This document shows positions 1 through 11,338 of a stretch of 64,000 nt of DNA, piece by piece. Made by a program: the position numbers and the translations under genes. Within the stretch, counting starts at the first letter, position 1, and each line of letters opens with the position of its first letter. Under the pieces are notes generated by a model, which was not told the origin of the DNA, did no database searches, and saw nothing but the letters and a program-made list of their open reading frames with translations. Source of the DNA: Amorphophallus konjac (taxonomy: Eukaryota > Streptophyta > Magnoliopsida > Alismatales > Araceae); contig CM040125.1 of NCBI GenBank assembly GCA_022559845.1, forward strand, positions 287,170,200-287,234,199. Direction: 5' to 3'.

Positions 1-1628
1 AGTGCCAAAGGCAACGATGAAACCTGGCACACAGGATGCCAACGACAGCACCGGACCACAAACACCATCAAGTCAGTCCTCACTCAGATGTTACATCTAC
101 TTGGGTAGTCTGTTAACTCCACCAGGGAAGAAGAGTACATCACAACTAACCGACAAGATCATGGTCCACACGATGCCAAGATAGAATCACAGGGAAACAA
201 CGACAAAATGACAACAACGACAACAACAACACTTGCAAGATCCCGGCTCCGTACTGAACATAGAACCACGGAACACAACTGCAAGCTGGGTCACATCAAG
301 GCACAATAACAGCTAAACACACGACTATAATGGACTAGTCATGCAACGAGCAGCTCACCAAGAAAAGACCCATGACAACAAGAAGTACAACGATCTCAGA
401 AAATGTATCTCAAGGACCACGATCACGTCCCGAGAGCACAACACCCAAGAAAGAATTACAGAGTAGAGGGTACTCAACCAGTAAAAATGCCGACAGATTC
501 CCCAATACTCACAAATGCCAGCGCCAACCCCATAATACCTCCAAGAATAATGGCACGGCAACAAGCAACATCAAGGCACACGAAGCCAAGATGAAGTCAC
601 ATCGAGAAAAGCAATTCTCTCGTCCGGTCAGTATCTTACAGCCAACGATCCTCGACCTATGGGTTATCAGCCCACACGCTTCCGCTGCGCACTCAAACAA
701 CGCACACAGGCATCATAAATACCTCGATATCTGCATCTCAGCACACACTCGGTGCCATCACAATTCATGAAAATCGCAACGTATCATGCCACGAGTACTG
801 ATCCTGCTAACAACCGATCACAAGTCGCCTAAGTGCAAACCAAGAAGAGTACCAGCTTCAGTACAAGCACAAAAGAAAGGCTAATCTCGACCTACCATTA
901 CGTCCTGGGAGAATAAATGAGCCTTCACAACACATCAGTTGTTAGACACGGCACGATGAACACGGTGCACGATGGCTCTCAACACAAAGATTAGGTCCAA
1001 AGTCAAGCAACCGTAGAATAAAGAGGCAGATCAGGCTCAGAAGAAATACTGTCCACACTTAAGTAGACACAGGACAAAGGTCTCACTAAGACAACACTTC
1101 CAAGGCTTACCTAAAAAAGACTCCACCAAATAGGATGAGAAGCATCAAGCTCACTAACAGTAGCTCACCAGGAAGAAAAATCCTAGGTTCGCTTGAGCAT
1201 CTTCTAAATCGAGGCAACAAAGCAACCACTTCAACAGAAGCGAAACACCTCAGGAGTTGAATAGACTTAAGCTGGGATGACCAAAACAACGTAAGAATGT
1301 GTACAGCCATCACACCAACTCGAAAAGTCACCAGCCACTTGAACAAACCACAGAAAAATATTGAATAATGTACTACATATTCAAGCCTATCGGCGAACTC
1401 TGCCAAGTACAGCATGATCGAGACAAACACCACGATAAAAAGGACGTCCCATCACATCCTAACGAGAGCAAAACCATCTCATATAGTGCTCACAGAGCAC
1501 GCACAAGACAACACACGGAAATAAAGTGACAAAGAATCGTGAAACCTAAGCCAGCGAAAGACTGTACTGGACTTTCAGGACTCTGGATAGTGTATATCTC
1601 AGATTCCCATGTACTTCACACAACAACC
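1..1628 (-). mobile_element. Element D, internal leader (no recognisable gene)
   Basis: This is the part of LTR retrotransposon D just downstream of its primer site, read on the minus strand; the rest of D lies left of the window. Several open frames of 60-130 codons occur on both strands, but none shows a gag motif, zinc knuckle or any domain I recognise, so I treat it as untranslated leader. That it belongs to D is inferred from the primer site and LTR end to its right. Confidence 0.5.
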
Positions 1629-1640
1629 GCTCTGATACCA
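1629..1640 (-). promoter_or_regulatory. Primer binding site of element D (initiator tRNA-Met type)
   Basis: On the minus strand this reads TGGTATCAGAGC, the standard complement of the 3' end of plant initiator tRNA-Met that primes minus-strand DNA synthesis. It lies two bases inside the LTR end at 1643. This fixes D as minus-strand and makes the adjoining LTR its 5' LTR. Confidence 0.85.
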
Positions 1641-1642
1641 CC

Positions 1643-2967
1643 TGTGACGACTCGGACTCTGGATACCGGATATACCCGATAGGACTATCGAGTAGACCCG
1701 ATACCCCTTGGAACCCGTGAAGTCCCCCAAGAGCTGTAATGCTCCGACGGGATAAAAGGAATGTCGTGTAGTACATTGAAGTCGTAGATATAACAGTAAG
1801 CAATTAAATTTCATTAATCAGGTTTCCTAAAGTAACAGAAATAAAATTACTTTTTAATTAACAGTTAAAATTAACAATTATACCAGAGTCCAGTCCAAAC
1901 GAAAGATAAGTACAGTCTAATCGAAAGAAAACATACACTGAGGTCGGGGGAAGCCCGACGCAGGTACCGCTGGCAACTACGAACACGCCACACCAGGAAT
2001 CACGATGGAAGGAGAGCGCCACATCGGAAAAGTAAGGGTGAGCCTCATGTCACTGGCTCAGTAGGGGTCACGCGGATCCCCACTTAAAAACACGCAGTAA
2101 CACGGAATAACATCTAAAATAGCAGGAGTAGTAAAGTAGGAAAAGCTAAACTACAACTAGAAAGCTGTAAAAGAAAGCCGTAACAGAAGGAGTAGAAATA
2201 GCTAAAAGAAAAGGGAAAACCAAAGCCGTAAAGAATGAGAACACGTCTGTCGAGCAAAGCACGACTCCCGAAGCTACTCTACGCAGTGACAGAAAGGCGA
2301 ACCCTGATCTTACAAAGTTAGGAGTTACCGATCCGTCGGCAAGACACCAGCCTCAGAACTAAGGCCGACGAAAATAGACAAAAGGCCTAGAAAAGACCTA
2401 GACAGACATGGAACACTAAAGCCTACATGACTGGATTGTTGTGCACACCCCCTAAGCGCAAACGCATACACGACTGGATCGTCGTGCATACCACACAACA
2501 CTGACCTCGGGTAAGGCCAAACAAAGAATAACCCGGAGAGGTCACGATGCACGAGAAATGGTAGAGTCACGTGTCACGTGATGGAAGCACCTCCTCACTA
2601 GAAGAACAGCCAAATGCGTCCACTGCGTCTTACACTGCGCCACAAGTATCCCCCTACGGACTCCGAGAACGACGGAGATTGAGATACTCTCTGAACCAAA
2701 ATAGGAACTACAGTAACAAGTGACTAGTCAGGGTCATGCCAGTCAGCGTTCGTCCTAACGCCCCTAACCACGTGTGCACACACCAGCTCATGTCTAGAAT
2801 CAAGCCTCTAGCTAGTTTTCCCCCCCAACAGGACGCTACCGTAAAGCAGGGGCCCACTGAAACTAGCCTAAAAATTGTATCTCGGGAACTGCCCCACCAC
2901 CACTCACAGGTGGGCCGACACTCGAGGTCATGAGGCTACGACTAGTGGAGGCTCACTAGACAAAGAG
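1643..2967 (-). repeat. Element D 5' LTR, 3' part (split by element A)
   Basis: In plus orientation the LTR begins TGTGACGACTCGG next to the primer site; its other end is the TATTACA at 13531-13537. On the minus strand it therefore starts TGTAATACCC and ends GTCACA. Element A is inserted after 2967. With the second part the LTR is about 3.5 kb. No gene is supported; open frames near 1546-1814 and 2325-2570 have no recognisable domains. Confidence 0.75.
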
Positions 2968-5712
2968 TGATGGGGACATCACCTCCCATGCCCACGTTCA
3001 CAGCTCGTCTCCGCATCCCGGTTGCATCCGGCATGGTCTAGTCATTTAATTTTGAGTCCTATGTAATTTTTATTTGAGTCATTTGATGTATTTTCCCTTT
3101 TATTTGAGTCATGTTCCTAGGTCTTATGTTCATTTCCCTAAGTTTGAGTGTCATTAGGTTGTCTAGTTAGCTATTGGGCCCAACTCATTGGGCTTGGCCC
3201 AAGGGCTCTCCCCTACCCCCTTGGTTATTTGTCATTAAGTCAATTGTCAGGGACTTTTATAGCATTGTGGGTTTCCTATATATAGGACCCCATTCCCCCC
3301 ATTTCAATGGAATGAATCAATCAATGAAAAATTGCCATTTTGTGAGTTCTATCTTTATTTTTATGGTGGAGTGAATCTATTAGTGAGGTGAGAAGCCTTA
3401 GGGAGAGAATCCCACCCATCCCTCTCTTAATCTCTCTTTTTCACTCCACTTTCTCTCTCCTCCACACCCAAATTTGAATTTTCTTCTCTCTCCTCCCTTC
3501 CCAACCACCTCCACTCCCCACCTACCCCATTTAAGCCTCTTCCCATTCCCCACAACCTTCATCAATACTCCTCCCCTTCCCAAGACCCCCTCCACCAATC
3601 CTCTCCTCACCATCCAACCCCCAACTACCCCTCCCACTTTCCCAAGCACCCTTCCCACTACCCCAAGCACCTATTACCTTCCCCACACACCTCTTCCCAT
3701 CCCCCAAGACCAAAAATTAACCCCACCCTTAAACCTATTTTCAAATATCCTTTCCCTCTCTCCATTCCAACCAAATTCGCAGCCCCCACTCCCACCATCT
3801 GTTGGACCCCCTTCCAGACCTTATTCTCTCCCTCCCACACCTTAGAACACCCCCTCCAAGACCCCCTTACAACCAGAGGTCACTCCCACACTCAACCACC
3901 CCCATTTCCCCTCCCATATACCCCATTTCCCCCCACCATCTTCAACCTTCAGTTTTTAGTTCGCTGGCAGCAGAAGAGTAGCAGTTTGCAGAGGCGACCC
4001 CGATCACATCCCAGAGAATCTGAAGGCTCAAGAGGCATCCACCGAAGCGTCTCCCTATCCTCTTTGCAACGGTCATGGTTTCATCCCCATCGGAGATCGG
4101 TGCTACTTTGGAGGTCCATTCTTCCCCGACTGCGCAGAGGTGTCCCTGCAGAGGTCCTGAGTCGAAGAAGAAGCTTCACCACGCCAAACCTCGGAGGAAT
4201 CAGGCCAAGGGTTCTTCTACAAAGTTCTACCTCTCCCTGTCTACTTTTAGAATCAAAAAGTAGAACCCTGTTTGGCATCCGGTAGCAGGAGTTACCAATT
4301 TTCTCCCTCCGCTTCGCAGTCCTACTACCCACAGTCTGCTCCGACCAGTCAATAGTGTTCAGCGTTCCCTGGTCTTCTCCGGCATCGTCTTGCCTCTCCG
4401 TCAGTTTTTCTGAAAAGAGGATTCATCCACAATTCCAATGACTCTGACGGTGCTCGATTCCGAGTTCGGGAGCTACCGGTACATCCTCTGCAACCTGCTG
4501 TTACTGCATCGATCTGCCCCCTGCAGAGATTCTAAGCCGGAGAAAAAGCTTCACCACGATGAACTCAGGAGGAACCAGGACACAAGCTCTTCTACAAAGT
4601 TCTTCTCCTTCCTGTCTACTTTCGGAATCAAGAAGCGGAATGCTGTTCGGCATCCGTTAGCAGAAGTTATCAATTTTATTCCTCGGTAGTGCGACTCTAC
4701 TTCCCCACAGTCTGCACCGACCTCCCCTCACTCTTCTGGATCCACTGTTCTTCTCCAGCATCTTTTGGCATCCCCGTTTCTTCTGCTGAAAAGAGGACCC
4801 ATCCACGGTTCCAACGGTTCTAGAGGCACATGATTTGGAGTTCGGGAGCGGTCGGGAAAACCTCTTCTTCCTGCTGTTAGTAACCAGTTGCTGTCAGTCC
4901 GGGAATCAGCAACCCTGTTCGAGCTCCTGCCCAGGCCAGCAGCGACCCCAGAAGAATTCAGAAAAATTCAGAGGCACTCCAGTTCCAGTAACGAAGATTT
5001 TCTCACTGGTCTCGCCCTCGAAAAAATTACTGATCAAGTTCTACAGCCACAGTACCGACTGTCTATCCATAATTGCCGAGAGAAGGCAGATTCGGCATCT
5101 TCACTTCATCATCATTTTAGCCCTAGTTTTCCCCACCCCGCTTGGCCGGTTGAAGGCCCCTCCCTGCGTGGAGGTAGTTTGATTGTAATCCATTAACCCC
5201 CACCCCAAGATCCCCCTCCTGCGAGAGGTGTAGTGTTGTAATTTGGTTTGATCAGGTCAAGCTACCCCGGTGCGGCGTGTGGGGAACCCACGCTTCCCCG
5301 CTCGCCCTCGTCTCCGAGCGGGACTGGTTTTCTTCAAACCGGTCGAGTAAGTGCTCTATAACCTTGCTCTAATTCATGCTTGTTCTTTCAATATTAGTTC
5401 ATAGTTCCGCTGGCCGTGAGAGTGAGAGCTCGATCCTCAAGCCCCGTTGCTTTGAGTGATCACCGTAGGAAGAGAGAGTAACCCGGTGCCTTTGGCACTT
5501 TGTCGGCCCCATTGAATTGGGCATCCACAACCTTTGGGATTCAAATCTTGGCCTTGCTGGCCCTCTACCAGCAAGGGCCCAACCCCTCAACCTCACCTTG
5601 GCATTGCCAAGTTTCCCCGAGTCTTGGTGAGCAACGGGTGAGCAGTCGTCGATGTCGGTCCGTTTGATTGCGATTGTGCTTGTTTGTTTAAGTCCTAGGT
5701 TGTGTCACATCA
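2968..5712 (+). repeat. Element A 5' LTR
   Basis: Starts TGATGGGGACATCA and ends TGTGTCACATCA; matched along its length by 8591-11333 with scattered substitutions. After the TATA box at 3277 comes a strongly pyrimidine-rich tract (about 3390-3950). Then comes a region where a segment of about 370 bp occurs twice (around 4160 and 4533). Open frames here (for example 3474-3845) are low-complexity and not credible genes. Confidence 0.92.
3277..3284 (+). promoter_or_regulatory. TATA box of element A 5' LTR
   Basis: TATATATA in the context CCTATATATAGG, about 310 bp into the LTR. The same context recurs in the 3' LTR and in both LTRs of element C, which supports a conserved core promoter. The start site is expected about 30 bp downstream, giving a very long R/U5. 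Confidence 0.6.
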
Positions 5713-5714
5713 AT

Positions 5715-5726
5715 TGGTATCAGAGC
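5715..5726 (+). promoter_or_regulatory. Primer binding site of element A (initiator tRNA-Met)
   Basis: TGGTATCAGAGC starts two bases after the 5' LTR end. It confirms the LTR boundary and the plus orientation. Element C has the same two-base spacer and the same following context. Confidence 0.9.
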
Positions 5727-5801
5727 AAGTTCATAACTTGTCTCTCCACAAGTTAGTCCTAGGGCATGTTTATGTATTTAGAATCCTCGGTTGCATCTCC
5801 C

Positions 5802-6272
5802 ATGTCCACTAGAATGGCCACTTCATACCCGTCATATCCATCCCTATCAACTTTCCCAATAAGCTCAAATCCTCATGGAAGCTGCATTGCCAACAAAGTG
5901 GGTAGCAACACCTCTATCATAGAAGCCCTACCTAATGTCCTTAATCGGCTTGAAGATATCATGTCTCGACTCGACCGACTTGAAGGAAATAGCCGTGTAC
6001 CAAGAGTGAATTAGAGTGACCTTTGGGGAAATCTAGAAACCATATTTTTAGAACACTTGAAAATCAAAACCCCCGCCTTTGATGGATCCAACAGCCCAAG
6101 CCTTTACCTAGATTGGGAGATTTCCCTAGACCAATTCTTTAAAGGTTGCCCCTTGAACGAAGGAAGGAGAATGAGGCTAGCCAAGGCACACCTCTCCAAA
6201 CAAGCTAAAACTCATTGGTTAGTTGTGGAAGGTTTGAGAAAGATCCGTAGGGAGGCTCCAATTAGCACTTAG
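5802..6272 (+). pseudogene. gag: Element A gag remnant (N-terminal part only)
   Basis: The frame opens with ATG at 5802 (MSTRMATS), matching the gag start of element C at 47413 (MSTRSGAS). A coiled-coil-like stretch follows (RLEDIMSRLDRLEG), then the conserved gag block FDGSNSPSLYLDWEISLDQF, equivalent to FDGSHEPSVYLEWETAMDQY in C. Two in-frame stops break it: TAG at 6012-6014, and TAG at 6270-6272 where C has the Trp of DTWEGMK (a TGG to TAG change). The second half of gag and the CCHC knuckle are missing. Immediately downstream, in the same frame, begins an unrelated proline-rich protein, so gag and that protein were probably once one reading frame. Confidence 0.8.
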
Positions 6273-6278
6273 GATGAG

Positions 6279-8672
6279 ATGAAGACCGAGCTTAGAAAAA
6301 CCTACACTCTTCAACCCTCTCCCTCCTACTCAAATCACCAAAGTCCAAGGAGCACTTCAACTCCATCATCCCCACCCAGTCAATCCAAGACCCCAATCAC
6401 CCATTCCCCACCACTTCCCATCTCTCCTACCCCAACCACAACATTTACAGCCCACCTCCAAGTCCACACCACAACCATAGGTCCCCATACCCAATTGGTC
6501 CCCATGACCAACTCTCCACCTAGGCCCATGGTAACCCTCACCACTACCTCTCCATCACCCCCAAAAGGGGACACTCCTCCCAAAACCAATCAACCCAAAC
6601 CCCTTCAACCCACCCATCTTCCTCTCCCTACCCCAATCCAACTCTCACCAAAGCCTCCACTACTATCCTTACCTATCCTAACCCAAGTTTCCCACTACCT
6701 ACCACCCCGGATACACCATGCCCCAATCATCACCACACCCTCAAAAGCCCCTCTCACCTCCTTGGAAGAAGAACCCATACCCGATCTAATAGTGGTGAAC
6801 ACCCCAAACCCACTCCCTACCTTGGAGGAAACCCAAGACCAAGAAGAAGAAGAAGCATCACATGGTGACCTTCACGTTACACCACCCTCTCTAGTTAGGG
6901 CCAAACTCATCTTAGAGGAACCCCTTATTAGTTGGCTAAAGAAGAGCCCAATAAGAGAGATCACGGCCCACGATTGCCTTCCCATAAAGGAAAACCTTCC
7001 CATAGTGCACATCTCCTCCTATCACACCATAATCCAAACATCCTACCAAGTGGAAACCTTAGAGGACCTTCTCAAGGGCTTAGCTTGGCAATATGAGTTG
7101 ACCGGCTTGTTGACCCCCATGGCCCACCAATCTAGGAGCCTTGACTTCCTACACCTTTGTGTCGGGTCTATCACCTCAGTTTGCACCATTGGATACTACA
7201 CTAGTGACCTCCTTCTATTCCTCCCCACACCCGAGGAGCCCGACCTTCTCCTCAATTTGGAGCTTCTTATATCGGGTGGAAAGTCCAGCCCTTCCCTCAT
7301 GGTCGACCCACTCATAAAGAACTTCGGCCCAATTATCTCATTAGAGGAGGATGACCCACCACCACTTGAGGATCTTGAGGACATAGGGCCCCTCCCCCTT
7401 GATAACCCTTTTTATGATCCCTTTGATCCCTTCCAATGGGGGTCAAAGAACCCATGGGACCCAACCACCTTATCCACCACCCACCTTTCCCTATCCCAAC
7501 CCACCATGTTTGATCCAATCCACCCCATCCTAGACCCGGGTTACACCTTGGGAGCTATGACCTTGGGCCATATATCCCTAGGTAATAAGGTTGTGCCCCA
7601 CCCCATGATGACCACCTTCTTAGATCCAATCGATCCTTTCCAATGGGAGTTCAAAGGTTGTCCCACACCTATACACATGGAAGTCACCTTTGGGAAAAGC
7701 ATGCATGTGTCTAGGCTTACCATACCCCTTGACATGAACACTATGTTGGGTCCATTCATTCATATCACCCACATGTCAAGTAGAAAGTATGAGTGGTCCA
7801 TATTCGGATGTCATGGTCCACCTTCATTCATCATGGGTCTTAAGCATGTCAAAGGCATCTACGGATGTCCGGGTCTCCCAATATTTATCACCAATTTGCA
7901 TGATAGGGCCACCTACGGGTGCCCCGGCCCACCTAGGCTAACCAAAGTCTACACTGCATCATTACACGATAGGTCTACTTTTGGTTGCCCAGGTCCACCC
8001 ATCACCCCCAGAATGTCTGCATACACAACATTGCATAAAGAGATCCGCAAGCACATTAGCAAGAAGAATGTGACTTATAAAAGGCAAGCCGACTCTCATC
8101 GACGTCACCAAGAATTCCATAAGGGTGACTTTGTGATGGTAAGGACGGAGAGGCTCTCCCCGAGAGCCATCTCCAAATTGAGGCCACGTGGCGCTGGTCC
8201 CTTCCAGGTCCTGAGGCGCATTGGTGCAAATGCCTATGAGTTAGATCTCCCTGAGGAATATGGGGTAAGTCCCACATTCAGTGTCGCCGACCTAGTGCCA
8301 TACAAGGGACCCACGGTGGTACCTAGTGAGGATATTGAGCCTATTCCCTCCATTGAGAGAGCACCCACCCGTGAGGAGAGTCCACCAGCCTGGAGAGCCC
8401 AGCATGAGCGCATTGAACGAATATTGGATGAACAGGTCACTACCACCAGGAGCAAGGTATACGAGCGCTATCTCGGCAGGTGGATGGATTGGTCTCGTTC
8501 GGAAGACTTGAGGGCAGTACCACTTCTACACCCTCCAAGGAGGGAAGGACACTTACTCGACAGAGTCGAGTTCTCCGCACCCCGGGAGTATGATGGGGAC
8601 ATCACCTCCCATGCCCACATTCACAGCTCGTCTCCGCGTCCCGGTTGCATCCGGCATGGTCTAGTCTTTTAA
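6279..8672 (+). CDS. Unrecognised proline-rich protein fused to integrase C-terminus (element A)
   Basis: An open frame of 797 codons in frame with the gag remnant; the ATG at 6279 is only the first Met after the stop. Residues about 20-200 are very rich in Pro, Thr and Ser. Residues about 205-400 are the most structured part, with EPLISWLKKS, a segment around VETLEDLLKG and SITSVCTIGY. This block also occurs in element B (EPLLSWLKDG, VDTLDDLVMG, SISSECTVGC). Residues about 508-575 hold four copies of a (F/Y)GCxGxP motif. From about residue 584 (8028) it becomes an integrase C-terminal domain nearly the same as that of C, then a degenerate chromodomain, and runs 82 bases into the 3' LTR. I recognise no family for the central part. 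No protease, RT or DDE core is present. It was probably made as the C-terminal part of a gag-led polyprotein. Confidence 0.7.
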   Translation: MKTELRKTYTLQPSPSYSNHQSPRSTSTPSSPPSQSKTPITHSPPLPISPTPTTTFTAHLQVHTTTIGPHTQLVPMTNSPPRPMVTLTTTSPSPPKGDTPPKTNQPKPLQPTHLPLPTPIQLSPKPPLLSLPILTQVSHYLPPRIHHAPIITTPSKAPLTSLEEEPIPDLIVVNTPNPLPTLEETQDQEEEEASHGDLHVTPPSLVRAKLILEEPLISWLKKSPIREITAHDCLPIKENLPIVHISSYHTIIQTSYQVETLEDLLKGLAWQYELTGLLTPMAHQSRSLDFLHLCVGSITSVCTIGYYTSDLLLFLPTPEEPDLLLNLELLISGGKSSPSLMVDPLIKNFGPIISLEEDDPPPLEDLEDIGPLPLDNPFYDPFDPFQWGSKNPWDPTTLSTTHLSLSQPTMFDPIHPILDPGYTLGAMTLGHISLGNKVVPHPMMTTFLDPIDPFQWEFKGCPTPIHMEVTFGKSMHVSRLTIPLDMNTMLGPFIHITHMSSRKYEWSIFGCHGPPSFIMGLKHVKGIYGCPGLPIFITNLHDRATYGCPGPPRLTKVYTASLHDRSTFGCPGPPITPRMSAYTTLHKEIRKHISKKNVTYKRQADSHRRHQEFHKGDFVMVRTERLSPRAISKLRPRGAGPFQVLRRIGANAYELDLPEEYGVSPTFSVADLVPYKGPTVVPSEDIEPIPSIERAPTREESPPAWRAQHERIERILDEQVTTTRSKVYERYLGRWMDWSRSEDLRAVPLLHPPRREGHLLDRVEFSAPREYDGDITSHAHIHSSSPRPGCIRHGLVF
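8028..8590 (+). other. Integrase C-terminal/chromodomain-like tail shared with element C
   Basis: From about 8028 the protein and DNA closely match 51915-52490 of element C (EIRKHISKKN, SHRRHQEFHKGDF, RPRGAGPFQVLRRIGANAYE). The match is much closer than in the rest of the interior, which suggests recent common origin or recombination. The region after VYERYL, where C has its chromodomain (YLVRWKD, DSWVSW), is scrambled in A. Confidence 0.8.
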
Positions 8673-8899
8673 TTTTGAGTCCTATGTAATTTTTATTTGA
8701 GTCATTTGATGTATTTTCCCTTTTATTTGAGTCATGTTCCTAGGTCTTGTGTTTATTTTCCTAAGTTTGAGTGTCATTAGGTTGTCTAGTTAGCTATTGG
8801 GCCCAACTCATTGGGCTTGGCCCAAGGGCTCTCCCCTACCCCCTCGGTTATTTGTCATTAAGTCAATTGTCAGGGACTTTTGTAGAAATGTGGGTTTCC

Positions 8900-8907
8900 T
8901 ATATATA
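8900..8907 (+). promoter_or_regulatory. TATA box of element A 3' LTR
   Basis: TATATATA in the same context as at 3277; in this LTR it would drive readout into the flanking D LTR. Confidence 0.5.
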
Positions 8908-9779
8908 GGACCCCATTCCCCCCATTTCAACGGAATGAATCAATCAATGAAAAATTGCCATTTTGTGAGTTCTATCTTTATTTTTATGGTGGAGTGAATC
9001 CATTAGTGAGGTGAGAAGGCTTAGGGAGAGAATCCCACCCATCCCTCTCTTAATCTCTCTTTTTCACTCCACTTTCTCTCTCCTCCACACCCAAATTCGA
9101 ATTTTCTTCTCTCTCCTCCCTTCCCAACCACCTCCACTCCCAACCTACCCTATTTAAGCCTCTTCCCATTCCCCACAACCTTCATCAATACTCCTCCCCT
9201 TCCTAAGACCCCCTCCACCAATCCTCTCCTCACCATCCAACCCCCAACTACCCCTCCCACTTTCCCAAGCACCCTTCCCACTACCCCAAGCACCTATTAC
9301 CTTCCCCACACACCTCTTTCCATCCCCCAAGACCAAAAATTAACCCCACCCTTAAACCTATTTTCAAATATCCTTTCCCTCTCTCCATTCCAACCAAATT
9401 CGCAGCCCCCACTCCCACCATCTGTTGGACCCCCTTCCAGACCTTATTCTCCCCCTCCCACACCTTAGAACACCCCCTCCAAGACCCCCTTACAACCAGA
9501 GGTCACTCCCACACTCAACCACCCCCATTTCCCCTCCCATATACCCCATTTCCCCCCACCATCTTCAACCTTCAGTTTTCAGTTCGCTGGCAGTAGAAGA
9601 GTAGCAGTTTGCAGAGGCGACCCCGACCACATCCCAGAGAATCTGAAGGCTCAAGAGGCATCCACAGAAGCTTCTGCCTGTCCTCTTCACAACGGTCATG
9701 GTTTCATCCCCATCGGAGATCAGTGCTACTTTGGAGGTCCATTCTTCCCCGACTGCGCAGAGGTGTCCCTGCAGAGGTC

Positions 9780-10530
9780 CTGAGTCGGAGAGGAAGCTTC
9801 ACCACGCCACACCTCGAAGGAATCAGGCCAAGGGTTCTTCTACAAAGTTCTACCTCTCCCTGTCTACTTTCAGAATCAAAAAGTAGAACCCCGTTTGGCA
9901 TCCGGTAGCAGGAGTTACCAATTTTCTCCCTCCGCTTCGCAGTCTGCTACCCACAGTCTGCTCCGACCAGTCAACAGTGTTCAACGTTCCCTGGCCTTCT
10001 CCGGCATTGTCTGGCCTCTCCGTCAGTTTTTCTGCGAAGAGGATTCATCCACGATTCCAACGACTCTGACGGTGCTCGATTCCGAGTTTGGGAGCTGCCG
10101 ATACATCCTCTGCAACCTGCTGTTACTGCGCCGATCTGCCCCCTGTAGAGATTCTGAGCCAGAGAAAAAGCTTCACCACGATGAACCCAGGAGGAACCAG
10201 GACACGATCTCTTCTACAAAGTTCTTCTCCTTCCTGTCTACTTTCGGAATCAAGAAGCGGAATGCCGTTCGGCATCCGTTAGCAGAAGTTATCAATTTTA
10301 TTCCTCGGCAGTGCGACTCTACTTCCCCACAGTCTGCACCGACCTCCCGTCACTCTTCTGGATCCACTGTTCTTCTCCGGCATCGTTTGGCATCCCCGTT
10401 TGTTCTTCTGCAAAGAGGACCTATCCACAGTTCCAACGGTTCTGGAGGCACCGGATTTGGAGTTCAGGAGCGGCCGGGGCAACCTCTTCTTCCTGCTGTT
10501 AGTACCAGTTGCTGTCAGTCCGGGAATCAG
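9780..10530 (+). repeat. Tandem duplication of about 374 bp inside element A LTR
   Basis: A block containing AAGCTTCACCACG, then CTACAAAGTTCT, CCTGTCTACTTTC and CATCCG recurs with a period of 374 bp (AAGCTT at 9794 and 10168). The 5' LTR has the same arrangement near 4160 and 4533. The related LTR of C has one copy. The duplication was thus present before A inserted. Confidence 0.7.
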
Positions 10531-11338
10531 CGACCCTGTTCGAGCTCCTGCCCAGGCCAGCAGCGACCCCAGAAGAATTCGGAAAAATTCAGAGGCACTC
10601 CAGTTCCAGTAACGAAGATTTCCTCACTGGTCTCGCCCTCGAAAAAATTACTGATCAAGTTTTGCAGCCACAGTACCGGCTATCTATCCATAATTACCGA
10701 GAGAAGGCAGATTCGGCATCTTCACTTCATCATCGTTTTAGCCCTAGTTTTCCCCACCCCGCTTGGCCGGCTGAAGGCCCCTCCCTGTGTGGAGGTAGTT
10801 TGATTGTAATCCATTAACCCCCACCCCAAGATCCCCCTCCTGCGAGAGGTGTAGTGTTGTAATTTGGTTTGATCAGGTCAAGCTACCCCGGCGTGGCGTG
10901 TGGGGAACCCACGCTTCCCCGCTCGCCCTCGTCTCCGAGCGGGACTGGTTTTCTTCAAACCGGTCGAGTAAGTGCTCTATAACCTTGCTCTAATTCATGC
11001 TTGTTCTTTCAATATTAGTTCATAGTTCCGCTAGCCGTGAGAGTGAGAGCTCGATCCTCAAGCCCCGCTGCTTTGAGTGATCACCGTGGGAAGAGAGAGT
11101 AACCCGGTGCCTTTGGCACTTTGTCGGCCCCATTGAATTGGGCATCCACAACCTTTGGGATTCAAATCTTGGCCTTGCTGGCCCTCTACCAGCAAGGGCC
11201 CAACCCCTCAACCTCACCTTGGCATTGCCAAGTTACCCCGGGTCTTGGTGAGCAACGGGTGAGCAGTCATCGACATCGGTCCGTTTGATTGCGATTGTGC
11301 TTGTTTGTTTAAGTCCTAGGTTGTGTCACATCACAGAG

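Larger units (their letters stand above)
2968..11333 (+). mobile_element. Element A: non-autonomous Ty3/gypsy-type LTR retrotransposon
   Basis: A complete 8.4 kb element with LTRs of 2745 and 2743 bp, a tRNA-Met primer site and a 2.9 kb interior. It is inserted in the LTR of D. The flanks AAGAG (2963-2967) and CAGAG (11334-11338) look like a 5-bp target duplication with one mismatch. The interior has a decayed gag start, a long unrecognised proline-rich frame and the C-terminal end of integrase. Protease, reverse transcriptase, RNase H and the integrase core are absent, so it must have depended on another element for replication. Element C is the obvious candidate: LTR parts, LTR ends, primer-site context and integrase tail all match it. 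Confidence 0.9.
8591..11333 (+). repeat. Element A 3' LTR
   Basis: Second LTR copy, starting TGATGGGGACATCA and ending CACATCA, followed by CAGAG. The TATA box is at 8900-8907. It contains a 302-codon open frame (9895-10803), but the same stretch in the 5' LTR is interrupted and no domain is visible, so I do not call a gene. Confidence 0.92.

Noticed and set aside
3474..3845. Pro/Thr-rich open frame in the A 5' LTR
   Set aside because: It is a reading of a pyrimidine-rich low-complexity tract; the same tract is open in several frames.
9895..10803. 302-codon open frame in the A 3' LTR
   Set aside because: The equivalent stretch of the 5' LTR is interrupted, the composition is Ser/Pro/Arg-rich without a domain, and the region is a tandem duplication.
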